A DNA stretch of 48,390 bases from JAWLBY01 sp041687455. Its GTDB lineage: Bacteria; Pseudomonadota; Gammaproteobacteria; Xanthomonadales; Xanthomonadaceae. A model generated the notes under the pieces. That model was not told the origin of the DNA, did no database searches, and was given only the letters and a program-made list of their open reading frames with translations. Of the stretch, positions 36,055 through 43,624 are shown in pieces. Where the stretch lies: assembly GCA_041687455.1 (NCBI GenBank), contig JAWLBY010000027.1:1-48390 (forward strand). The letters are read 5' to 3'. Made by a program: the position numbers and the translations under genes. Within the stretch, counting starts at the first letter, position 1, and every line of letters begins with the position of its first letter.

Positions 36055-36069
36055 ATTCGTGAGAAGAAT
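36055..36069. promoter_or_regulatory. candidate LysR-type operator
   Basis: The interrupted palindrome attc-N7-gaat contains the T-N11-A pattern of LysR-family sites. It lies 15 bp upstream of the regulator start and about 80 bp upstream of the transporter start, a suitable position for divergent control and autoregulation. Confidence 0.5.
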
Positions 36070-36146
36070 GTATTGGACTCATGTTACAGGCGAGCCTAGC
36101 GTTTGTGCTTGCCCCGGGCACGGATGGGTCCAAGGAAATTCTGGTC

Positions 36147-37202
36147 ATGCGTCAACACCTGCGTGCCGCGCTTGTGGCCCCTGTCCGGTCCTTGAAGGAC
36201 ACGTCCTGGTGGCTCGGGCTCGCTCTGGCCGGTACGGTGGCCGCCGCAGCCGTTGCTCTGGCTCAATCGAGTTGGGCGCAGTCCCTGGGGCTGAGTGCGC
36301 TGACCCTGGCGATCGTCCTCGGCATCGGGGTGGGCAACACAGTCTTCCCGGCAGTCGCCGCCCGCGTATCGACGGGCGTGGACTTCTCGAAGGCCATGCT
36401 GTTGCGCGCCGGCATCGTGCTGTACGGGTTCCGCATCACGTTCCAGCAGATTGCCGACGTGGGCTGGGCAGGCGTGACGATTGCCGTGGTGATGGTCGCC
36501 TCGACGTTCCTCCTGTCCGTTCTGGTAGGAACGCGCATCCTGAAGCTCGACCGGCAGTCCGCCGTGCTGATCGGTGCAGGCAGTGCCATCTGCGGCGCCG
36601 CGGCGGTGATGGCCGTCGAGCCAGTGGTACGCGGGCAGGCGCACAAGGTGTCGGTGGCGGTGGCTACGGTAGTGGTGTTCGGCACGCTGGCGATGTTCGC
36701 CTATCCCTGGCTCTACCCGCATCTGGGCCTGTCGGAGCATGAGTTCGGCGTGTTTGCGGGATCGACCATCCACGAAGTGGCGCAAGTCGTGGTGGCGGGG
36801 CGTAGCGTGGGAGAAGCCGCGGCAGCCACGGCTGTCATCAAGAAGATGATCCGGGTGATGCTGCTCGCGCCGTTCCTGTTGTTCCTGTCAGTCACCTGGC
36901 GCGGCAAGGACGAGGCCCACGCGGGTGGCGCGCGCGTCACGATCCCATGGTTTGCCGTGCTCTTCATCGCCGCGAGCGCGATGAACTCGTTGCATGTGCT
37001 GCCGGCCGCGCTCATCGATGCGCTGATCGAAATCGACACCGTGCTGCTGGCCATCGCGATGGCCGCGCTCGGGCTGCGGACCCATGCGGGCGCCATCCGT
37101 CAGGCGGGCGCGAGACCGCTCCTGCTCGCCACGGTGCTGTTCGCCTTCCTGATCGCGGGAGGCTATTCGATAAACCGCACGGTCACGTGGTTCCTGGTTT
37201 GA
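36147..37202 (+). CDS. YeiH family putative sulfate/anion exporter
   Basis: This 351-aa polytopic membrane protein has about ten helices, with YeiH/UPF0324 signatures: LAIVLGIGVGNTVFP, DFSKAMLLRAGIVLYGFRIT, GAGSAICGAAAVMAVEPV, FGVFAGSTIHEVAQVVVAG and VIKKMIRVMLLAPFLLFL. The family is predicted to export sulphite or sulphate-like anions. ATG 36147 follows aaggaaattctggtc, a fair ribosome site; 22 upstream in-frame residues (from 36081) look like leader. The divergent LysR gene is the likely regulator. Confidence 0.9.
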   Translation: MRQHLRAALVAPVRSLKDTSWWLGLALAGTVAAAAVALAQSSWAQSLGLSALTLAIVLGIGVGNTVFPAVAARVSTGVDFSKAMLLRAGIVLYGFRITFQQIADVGWAGVTIAVVMVASTFLLSVLVGTRILKLDRQSAVLIGAGSAICGAAAVMAVEPVVRGQAHKVSVAVATVVVFGTLAMFAYPWLYPHLGLSEHEFGVFAGSTIHEVAQVVVAGRSVGEAAAATAVIKKMIRVMLLAPFLLFLSVTWRGKDEAHAGGARVTIPWFAVLFIAASAMNSLHVLPAALIDALIEIDTVLLAIAMAALGLRTHAGAIRQAGARPLLLATVLFAFLIAGGYSINRTVTWFLV

Positions 37203-37649
37203 CCGGGCGACAGGGTGTCACCCTTTGTTGCGCAGTTGCTTCACCCAGGCGGTGCATTTGTGATCCGGGGCAGCATCGGCCAGATCGATGCTGATCCGCT
37301 TCAGCCCTCCATCGGCAAGGATTCCATCATCGGATGTTTCTGGTCCGGCAGTGCGCCACCCCTCCGGTCCGACGATGCGGTCTTCGCCGATGGTTTCGAG
37401 GAGGACTTGCGTTGAGCCGGTTGCGAGCGAAAGGGGATCTCCGCGACCAGCGCGGCATGGTCTCGTCGGCACTCGCGTGGCGGCGATCCTGGAGCGCTGG
37501 CGCGTCGATGATTCGTGCGGCAGCCACGCGTGCTGGCGCTGAATCACACATTTGCCACAGAGAGTTGAGAGCCAACCACCCTGTGTTCCCTTCCATCCGC
37601 CGAACGCAGCGGGGAAGAGACGTTCTGCCGAGTTCATTTCATGAATGCC
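37203..37649. other. 450-bp region without a confident gene
   Basis: No ORF here has family support. One plus frame ends at 37413-37415 with SDDAVFADGFEEDLR, which recalls the short 'xIFxDGFE' tail seen on secreted proteins of Xanthomonadales. It may be the last piece of a lost gene, but the rest of the frame is not recognisable. Confidence 0.4.
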
Positions 37650-38420
37650 TCAAAGGACACGCATCAGGCTCGTGGCCATGCGCTCGGCCAATGAGCGTTG
37701 CAGCGGCACATAGTCATCCATGTCGGTCGCTTCGGAAAACTCGTCGGACCAGACGAGATGCCCATCCACACGGTCAACCAAAGTCAGCACGACGACGGTC
37801 TGTTGCGGCGTCTGTCGGATACTGATGCGTGCGCTCAGGTCGGCCCCCTCGCCATCTGTGACCATGCGGTATCCAGCAGGCAGGCTATGGCTGACCTGAG
37901 CCACCAGGCTTTCCCGCAGGCCTGCGCTGAAGTTGGGGAACAGCACATACTCACACAAGCCCTGAACCGGCTCGATGGCAATGCGCTGACGGGAAGACAG
38001 CGCACCCGATGCCCAAGCGGCGGCGCCGAGTATCAGGATGGTGAACAGACCGCCGCCAAAGGCAAATCGCACCCAACGGCGCTGCGGTGACAGTGAGCTC
38101 GACGCTGCCGCGTCGCCGGCCAGCGTGCCGATGAAGCGGTAGCCCGCCCGGGGCCGTGTCTGGATGTAGCGCGGCGCTTCGGCATCGTCATCCAGCAGGG
38201 TGCGAATCCGGCGGATGCAGGTGTTGATGGCGGCGTCCCCACCCGTGCCGGCGCGCGGCCAGAAGCGGTCGAGCAATTCCTGCCGGGAAACGATCCGCTC
38301 GCCGTGCCCGATCAGGTAGGCCAGTACCTCCACAACTTGGGGCGGGGCATCGAGTTGGGCGCCGTTCCGGAAGACGTGCAGGGTGCCCGGATCCAGTCGG
38401 AAATCGTCGAAGCGCAGCAT
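37650..38420 (-). CDS. CadC-like winged-helix membrane regulator
   Basis: This 256-aa protein has an N-terminal OmpR/PhoB-type winged helix (FDDFRLDPGTLHVFRNGAQL; LDRFWPRAGTGGDAAINTCI; YIQTRPRAGYRFIG), residues 1-98. A single transmembrane helix (about 118-136, FGGGLFTILILGAAAWASG) and a 120-residue periplasmic domain follow (ARISIRQTPQQTVVVLTLVD; VDGHLVWSDEFSE). This is the CadC/ToxR layout: a periplasmic sensor coupled to a cytoplasmic DNA-binding domain. The periplasmic part resembles the FlgO-like domain often found in such regulators. It starts at ATG 38420, with a GTG one codon earlier. Its target is unknown; the DNA upstream holds only a gene remnant. Confidence 0.88.
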   Translation of the reverse strand: MLRFDDFRLDPGTLHVFRNGAQLDAPPQVVEVLAYLIGHGERIVSRQELLDRFWPRAGTGGDAAINTCIRRIRTLLDDDAEAPRYIQTRPRAGYRFIGTLAGDAAASSSLSPQRRWVRFAFGGGLFTILILGAAAWASGALSSRQRIAIEPVQGLCEYVLFPNFSAGLRESLVAQVSHSLPAGYRMVTDGEGADLSARISIRQTPQQTVVVLTLVDRVDGHLVWSDEFSEATDMDDYVPLQRSLAERMATSLMRVL

Positions 38421-38440
38421 CACCCATCTCCCCGCGACCT

Positions 38441-38596
38441 GCCGAAAGCCTTGCCGTCCTGTTTCCGGATTCGGCCAACGCCTGGGACAGTCTGGCCGAG
38501 GCCTACACGGCCAGGGGAGATGCAGAGAAGGCGACGGCGCTGTACGACAAGGCTCGTCAGCTTTCGGCCAGCCCAGCAGACAAGCAAATCGAGTGA
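38441..38596 (+). pseudogene. 3' remnant of a TPR-containing protein gene
   Basis: The plus strand reads AESLAVLFPDSANAWDSLAE, then AYTARGDAEKATALYDKARQL, stopping at 38594-38596. It is one clear TPR unit of the type 'yPdSanawdSLgeaYlakGdkekAi', normally found at the C-terminus of longer proteins such as TPR-tailed serine hydrolases. No start or upstream coding is present, because the sequence runs into the start of the CadC-like gene on the other strand. The rest of the gene was apparently deleted. Confidence 0.6.
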
Positions 38597-39010
38597 TGGC
38601 AATGGCAGGTTGAGAGACGACCGATCCCTACCTCGGATCAGGCACGCTCGACGCCTTGGCCGAAGCGGGCGCTGGATGGCGTCCGCCATTCCGACACGCT
38701 GCTCGTCGGTATCGATCATAGCGCCGCCGCCGGCGATCGCAGGGCCATGCCGATCACCGCCGAACCGGCGGCCGGCGTCCTCGACCGCCTCGTCCATTGC
38801 CCCGAACTGGCGCAACACCCGCAAGGCGGACGCTGCCGTAGCGGCAGCCCGCTACCGCCGCAGGATGCGGCAAGCCAAGCGCACCGCATGCTGCCCACCC
38901 GCATCGAACGCAAGCCCGCGAGCCTGACCGCGCCGAGGCGGGGATGCGGTGGCCTGGCGCCGGCAAGCGCCGACGCCCTCCCTGAGACCGATCGCGCCGG
39001 CCGGTCGGAT
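38597..39010. other. 400-bp region without a confident gene
   Basis: Several overlapping GC-rich frames cross this stretch, but none has a good start, ribosome site or family match. One peptide (AAGVLDRLVH near 38768-38797) faintly recalls IstB of IS21 elements but is too short to support a call. It lies just downstream of the doc toxin gene and may be scar sequence. Confidence 0.4.
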
Positions 39011-39448
39011 TCAGCCGCGACGCGCGTAACCCGCCCGCGACTCACTGACCTGCTTCGGCCGCACATGCGCGCGCAGCCAGTCGGTCAATTCGGCTTCGCT
39101 CACGCTGCCTTCGGCCAAGCCGAGAAAGACCGGATAGCGCTCCGCCAGCGGCCCGACCAGATCCCAGCCGTTCAGCACCAGGAACGTACGGCAGACCACG
39201 TAAGCGGTGCGCTTGTTGCCGTCGACGAATGGATGGTTGCGGGCGATGCCGAAGGCATAGGCGGCGGCCAGCGCAGCCAGGTCTACTTCACCTCCGCCGT
39301 ACGCCATCAATTGCTCGGCACGGGCCAGCGCCGACTGCAACAAGCCGGCCTCGCGCACGCCGCTGCCGCCGCCATGCTCGCTGAGCTGCCGCAGGTGGAT
39401 CGCCTCCGCCAGCTCAAGCGAGATCCAGACCGGCTCGTTGCCGATCAT
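39011..39448 (-). CDS. doc: Doc/Fic family toxin of a toxin-antitoxin pair
   Basis: This 145-aa protein carries the Doc/Fic core motif HPFVDGNKRTAY at residues 72-83, in a fold beginning ISLELAEAIHLRQLSEHGG and REAGLLQSALARAEQLMAYG. Doc toxins phosphorylate elongation factor EF-Tu and stop translation until neutralised. Its start overlaps the stop of the upstream AbrB-type gene by 4 bp, the usual arrangement of antitoxin before toxin. The C-terminal 25 residues beyond TDWLRAHV are not conserved. Doc is classically paired with Phd; here the partner is AbrB/MazE-like. Confidence 0.9.
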   Translation of the reverse strand: MIGNEPVWISLELAEAIHLRQLSEHGGGSGVREAGLLQSALARAEQLMAYGGGEVDLAALAAAYAFGIARNHPFVDGNKRTAYVVCRTFLVLNGWDLVGPLAERYPVFLGLAEGSVSEAELTDWLRAHVRPKQVSESRAGYARRG

Positions 39449-39672
39449 TCGGCGAGCTTGCGCAGCAGATCCCGATCCTCGCGCATGATCCGCTCGGCCA
39501 CATCCATCTGCGCCGCAAATACCGCATCGAACGGCGTCAGCGTGATGCCGTCGGGCGTCTCCAGCACCATCAACTCATCGCCGCGCTCCACGCGCAGCTT
39601 CTCCAGCAACTCCTTCGGCAGGATCACGCCGGTCGAATTGCCGATCGCGGTGAGCTTGAGCTTGCGGGTCAT
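39445..39672 (-). CDS. AbrB/MazE-type antitoxin
   Basis: This 75-aa protein has a swapped-hairpin AbrB DNA-binding domain (KLTAIGNSTGVILPKELLEKL, residues 6-26, then GDELMVLETPDGITLTPFD) and a helical C-terminal tail (FAAQMDVAERIMREDRDLL) that should wrap the toxin. It both binds the toxin and represses the operon. It overlaps doc by four bases, so the two are cotranslated, antitoxin first. Confidence 0.9.
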   Translation of the reverse strand: MTRKLKLTAIGNSTGVILPKELLEKLRVERGDELMVLETPDGITLTPFDAVFAAQMDVAERIMREDRDLLRKLAE

Positions 39673-39704
39673 GGGCGTGGCCTGAAGTGGACGCAGCCAC
39701 CAGT

Positions 39705-39718
39705 ATAACGAATGTTAT
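39705..39718 (-). promoter_or_regulatory. candidate autoregulatory operator of the toxin-antitoxin operon
   Basis: The 14-bp palindrome ataac-gaat-gttat lies 33 bp upstream of the antitoxin start. Read on the minus strand it overlaps a -10-like tatact. An AbrB-type antitoxin bound here would block the promoter. The site lies in AT-rich sequence that contrasts with the GC-rich repeat array just upstream. Confidence 0.55.
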
Positions 39719-39751
39719 TACGCCAAACGGCAGCCGGACCCCACGCCGCGG

Positions 39752-41054
39752 ACCCCGGCCGCACAGCAGCCCGATCCAAGCCACGAACCCGAGCCGCACC
39801 GCGCACAAAGCCCCTCTCCCCTCGCGGGAGAGGGGTTGGGGAGAGCGGGCGGCCACCCAACCCAGCTCCGACCGTGCCGCACATGCGGCCGCACAGCAGC
39901 CCAATCCAAGTCGCGAACCCGAGCCGCACCGCGAACAAAGCCCCTCTCCCCTCGCGGGAGAGGGGTTGGGGAGAGCGGGCTGCCACCCAACCCAGCTCCG
40001 ACCGTGCCGTACATGCCGCCGCACAGCAGCCCGATCCAAGCCGCGAACCCGAGCCGCACCGCGCACAAAGCTCCTCTCCCCTCGCGGGAGAGGGGTTGGG
40101 GAGAGCGGGCGGCCACCCAACCCAACTCCGACCGTGCCGCACATGCGGCCACACAGCAGCCCGATCCAAGCCGCGAACCCGAGCCGCACCGCGCACAAAG
40201 CCCTTCTCCCCTCGCGGGAGAGGGGTTGGGGAGAGGGGGCGGCCACCCAACCCAGCTCCGACCGTGCCGCACATGCCGCCGCACAGCAGCCCGATCCAAG
40301 CCGCGAACCCGCGCCGCACCGCGCACAAAGCCCCTCTCCCCTCGCGGGAGAGGGGTTGGGGAGAGCGGGCGGCCACCCAACCCAGCTCCGACCGTGCCGC
40401 ACACGCGGCCGCACAGCAGCCCAATCCAAGCCGCGAACCCGCGCCGCACCGCGCACAAAGCTCCTCTCCCCTCGCGGGAGAGGGGTTGGGGAGAGCGGGC
40501 GGCCACCCAACCCAGCTCCGACCGTGCCGTACATGCCGCCGCACAGCAGCCCGATCCAAGCCGCGAACCCGCGCCGCACCGCGCACAAAGCCCCTCTCCC
40601 CTCGCGGGAGAGGGGTTGGGGAGAGCGGGCGGCCACCCAACCCAGCTCCGACCGTGCCGCACATGCCGCCGCACAGCAGCCCGATCCAAGCCGCGAACCC
40701 GAGCCGCACCGCGCACAAAGCCCCTCTCCCCTCGCGGGAGAGGGGTTGGGGAGAGCGGGCGGCACCCAACCCAGCTCCAACCATGCCGCACATGCCGCCG
40801 CACAGCAGCCCAATCCAAGCCGCGAACCCGAGCCGCACCGCGCACAAAGCTCCTCTCCCCTCGCGGGAGAGGGGTTAAGGGAGAGGGGGGCTGCCACCCA
40901 ACCCAGCTCCGACCGTGCCGCACATGCGGCCGCACAGCAGCCCAATCCAAGCCACGAACCCAGCCGCACCGCGCACAAAGCCCCTCTCCCCTCGCGGGAG
41001 AGGGGTTGGGGAGAGGGGGCGGCCACCCAACGCGGCTCCAACCATGCCGCACAT
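39752..41054. repeat. repeat array II: ten tandem 130-bp units
   Basis: The core cccctctcccctcgcgggag begins at 39811, 39941, 40071, 40201, 40331, 40461, 40591, 40721, 40850 and 40981: eight steps within 1 bp of 130 (seven exactly 130, one 129) and one of 131. Between cores lies a conserved 90-bp block (ccacccaacccagctccgac; gccgcacagcagcccgatcc) with few point differences, including a small palindrome gccgcacatgcggc in some copies. All cores face the same way, unlike array I. There are no variable spacers, so it is not CRISPR. The period is not a multiple of three, and the long ORFs across it are artefacts. Confidence 0.95.
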
Positions 41055-41062
41055 CCATGCTT

Positions 41063-41107
41063 CGCCCCCTCTCCCCCGGCCCCTCTCCTGCCAGGGGAGA
41101 GGGGAGC
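41063..41107. repeat. inverted single core closing array II
   Basis: cccctctcctgccaggggagagggg is a core-like hairpin just after the last 130-bp unit, preceded by ctctcccccggc and followed by agcc, so it faces opposite to the ten array cores. It is 95 bp upstream of the helicase start. Confidence 0.75.
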
Positions 41108-41202
41108 CACGCACGACGGGAGCCCGCAACGCCGCCCCATCGCCAGGGAACCCTTGCCCTCCCGCGCTATCCTGGCAACGACCTCACACGCACCACTACC
41201 CG

Positions 41203-43197
41203 ATGGGAACACTGAGCTGGCAGCGCTGGGGCTACGCCGCACCGATCGAGCGATTCCTCGCCGACGCCCCCTACGCCATCCTCGGCGCGCTCACCGAGAT
41301 GTGCGACTTCGCCGTCGACGAGACGCAGAAGCAGGCGTGGCTGCAACAGATCGACGTGCTGCGCGCCGCTCTCGCGCACCGCGCCGGCCGCGGCGCGCTG
41401 TACTTCGAATACGCCATCCCGCGCCTCGGCAAGCGCATCGACGTGGTGCTGATCCTCGACCACATGCTGTACGTGCTCGAGTTCAAGGCCGGCGAACGCC
41501 ACTACACCGCCGCGGCGCGCGACCAGGTGTGGGACTACGCGCTCGACCTGAAGAACTTCCACGAACCCACGCATCCGCTGCCGGTGGTACCAATCCTGGT
41601 CGCCACCCACGCGCCGGACGTCGCAATCGCGCTGCAGATGTCGCCCCGGCACGACGCACTGCTGCAACCGCTGCACGCCAATGCGGCCACCCTCGCCAGC
41701 ATCATCGAACACGCCGCGCGCACGCTCGACGGCCCGCCGATCGACTGGCAGCACTGGCAACAAGGCCGCTACCTGCCGACGCCGACGATCGTCGAGGCCG
41801 CCGCCGCGCTGTACGCCGGCCATGCGGTCGAAGACATCTCGCGCAACGACGCCGGCGCGCAGAACCTCGCGCTCACCGCCAACCGCGTCAGCGCCATCAT
41901 CGAAGACGCGAAGCGCAACCATCGCAAAGTGATCTGCTTCGTCACCGGCGTGCCCGGCGCCGGCAAGACCCTCGTCGGCCTCGACATCGCCAACCGGCAC
42001 CGCTCGAAGGACGACGCCCTCTACAGCGTGTTCCTGTCCGGCAACGGCCCGCTGGTGCGGGTGCTGATCGAAGCACTGGCGCGAGACAAGGTGCGCCGTG
42101 CCGCCGAACGCGGCGAGCGCGAGCGCATCGGCGAGGCGCGCAGCGCGGTCAAGCAGTTCATCCAGGCGATCCACCACTTCCGCGACGACGGCCTGCACGA
42201 CGACCAGCCGCCGACCGAACGCGTCGCCCTGTTCGACGAAGCCCAGCGCACCTGGGACCACGCCAAGACCGCCGACTTCATGCGCCGCAAGCGCGGCCGG
42301 CCGGACTTCGCCGATTCCGAGCCCGAGTTCCTGATCTCCTGCATGGATCGCCACCCGGACTGGGCGGTGATCGTCTGCCTGGTCGGCAGCGGACAGGAGA
42401 TCAACACCGGCGAGGCCGGCATCAGCGCGTGGCTGGACGCCGTGCGCACGCGCTTCCCGCACTGGCGCGTGCACCTGCCCCCGCAGCTCGCACAGATCGA
42501 ACCACGCGCCGCCGAACCGCTTGCGGCAATTGCGACCAGCGAACAGGTCACGCACGACGTCGCGCTGCACCTCGCCACCTCGGTGCGCTCGTTCCGCTCC
42601 GAGAAGGTCTCTGCATTCGTCAACCAGTTGCTCGCGCTCGACCGCGCCGCCGCCGCCAACACGCTGCGCGACGTGCTGCCGCAGTTCCCGATCCGCCTCA
42701 CCCGCGACCTGTCGGCCGCCAAACGCTGGCTGCGCCAACAGGCGCGCGGCAGCGAGCGTTACGGCATCGTCGTCTCGTCACAGGCGCAGCGCCTGAAGCC
42801 GCACGCGATCGACGTGCGCACCCCGATCGACCCGATCCACTGGTTCCTGCACGGCAAGGACGACGTGCGCTCGTCGTACTACCTGGAGGACGTCGCCACC
42901 GAGTTCCAGGTGCAGGGCCTCGAGCTCGACTGGACCTGCGTGGTCTGGGACGGCGATCTGCGCCTCGATGACGACGGCTGGCGCTACTTCGGTTTCGTCG
43001 GCGACCGCTGGAAGCGCGTGATCAAGGACGACCGGCAGCGCTATCTGCTCAATGCGTATCGCGTGCTGCTGACGCGGGCGCGGCAGGGGATGGTGATTGT
43101 GGTGCCGGAAGGGGGTCGTGATGATCCGACGCGGACGCCGGCGTTCTATGATCCGGCGTATCGGTTGTTGGAGGGGGCGGGGGTGCCGGGGCTCTGA
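41203..43197 (+). CDS. PD-(D/E)XK-like nuclease fused to DUF2075 superfamily 1 helicase
   Basis: This 664-aa protein has an N-terminal domain with the pattern of a PD-(D/E)XK nuclease: Glu69, Asp80 in KRIDVVLILD, Glu93-x-Lys95 in VLEFKAG, and Gln108 in RDQVWDYAL. The DUF2075 helicase-like part follows: Walker A GVPGAGKT (249-256), Walker B ALFDEAQRTW (342-351), VCLVGSGQEINTGE, VSSQAQRLKPHAID, VQGLELDWTCVVWDGD and YRVLLTRARQGMVIVVPEG. The motor is probably active on DNA or RNA. DUF2075 proteins with nuclease-like domains are frequent in defence islands, and here it stands directly before a restriction operon. I chose ATG 41203, which begins the conserved part just after array II; longer readings run into the array. 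Activity against phage is inference. Confidence 0.85.
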   Translation: MGTLSWQRWGYAAPIERFLADAPYAILGALTEMCDFAVDETQKQAWLQQIDVLRAALAHRAGRGALYFEYAIPRLGKRIDVVLILDHMLYVLEFKAGERHYTAAARDQVWDYALDLKNFHEPTHPLPVVPILVATHAPDVAIALQMSPRHDALLQPLHANAATLASIIEHAARTLDGPPIDWQHWQQGRYLPTPTIVEAAAALYAGHAVEDISRNDAGAQNLALTANRVSAIIEDAKRNHRKVICFVTGVPGAGKTLVGLDIANRHRSKDDALYSVFLSGNGPLVRVLIEALARDKVRRAAERGERERIGEARSAVKQFIQAIHHFRDDGLHDDQPPTERVALFDEAQRTWDHAKTADFMRRKRGRPDFADSEPEFLISCMDRHPDWAVIVCLVGSGQEINTGEAGISAWLDAVRTRFPHWRVHLPPQLAQIEPRAAEPLAAIATSEQVTHDVALHLATSVRSFRSEKVSAFVNQLLALDRAAAANTLRDVLPQFPIRLTRDLSAAKRWLRQQARGSERYGIVVSSQAQRLKPHAIDVRTPIDPIHWFLHGKDDVRSSYYLEDVATEFQVQGLELDWTCVVWDGDLRLDDDGWRYFGFVGDRWKRVIKDDRQRYLLNAYRVLLTRARQGMVIVVPEGGRDDPTRTPAFYDPAYRLLEGAGVPGL

Positions 43198-43338
43198 AAC
43201 TGAGGAAAACGACTCTGACCCTGACTCTGCCCCCTTTTCCGACCCCTTTTCCAACCACAGGACCGCAATTCTCAACTCCTGAGACGGGTTCATGAGTTCC
43301 TCGCCCCGCAGCAATTCGGCTGCCGACGGAGAACGCTC

Positions 43339-43539
43339 ATGGACCGCTATGTCGTTAGTACGAGACCCGACAACAGGGGGGATCACGAGGTCCACCAGGA
43401 GGGCTGCCGCCTCTTCCCTTCCAGCTTCATCGAACTCGGACGCCATTTCTCGTGTGCGACGGCGGTTGCGGCCGCCCGCCTCCACTACAGGACGGCGAAC
43501 GGCTGCAATTGGTGCGCCCGTCCGTGCCACACCTCGTAA
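43339..43539 (+). CDS. small Cys/His-rich conserved protein
   Basis: This 66-aa protein begins MDRYVVSTRPDNRGDHEVHQ, continues EGCRLFPSSFIELGRHFSC, and ends with the Cys/His cluster NGCNWCARPCHTS. It matches a widespread uncharacterised small family with conserved 'GDHEVH-xx-C' and 'NGCxxCxxxCH' blocks, likely binding a metal. ATG 43339 has a good ribosome site (cggagaacgctc). It sits between the helicase and the methyltransferase, in the same direction. Function is unknown, and a structural or accessory role in the island cannot be told from the sequence. Confidence 0.78.
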   Translation: MDRYVVSTRPDNRGDHEVHQEGCRLFPSSFIELGRHFSCATAVAAARLHYRTANGCNWCARPCHTS

Positions 43540-43573
43540 CAGGCCCCGCCTAGGCTCCGCAAGTCTTCCAAAT

Positions 43574-43610
43574 GGGACGGATGCCGCGCATGATGCACGG
43601 TATCCGTCCC
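43574..43610 (+). promoter_or_regulatory. inverted repeat before the methyltransferase start
   Basis: gggacggat (43574-43582) and atccgtccc (43602-43610) are perfect 9-bp inverted arms with a 19-bp centre, ending 14 bp before the GTG start. The site could be an operator bound by the methyltransferase's own N-terminal HTH, as known for M.SsoII and M.EcoRII, or an RNA hairpin that limits translation. Confidence 0.6.
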
Positions 43611-43624
43611 AGCGATGCGCCACC

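Noticed and set aside
37218..37637. 139-codon minus-strand frame downstream of the YeiH-like gene
   Set aside because: No recognisable domain, weak codon pattern and no ribosome site; the opposite frame ending DGFEEDLR is equally weak.
38640..38970. IstB (IS21) remnant suggested by AAGVLDRLVH
   Set aside because: Only about ten residues resemble the family and the flanks do not follow in any frame.
39752..41054. Possible repeat protein encoded by the 130-bp units
   Set aside because: The period is not a multiple of three, so any frame cycles through all three readings of the unit; no start, ribosome site or consistent peptide repeat results.
43292..43624. Longer methyltransferase start at 43292
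   Set aside because: The added 111 residues are low-complexity, overlap the well-supported 66-aa gene in another frame, and cross the inverted repeat.
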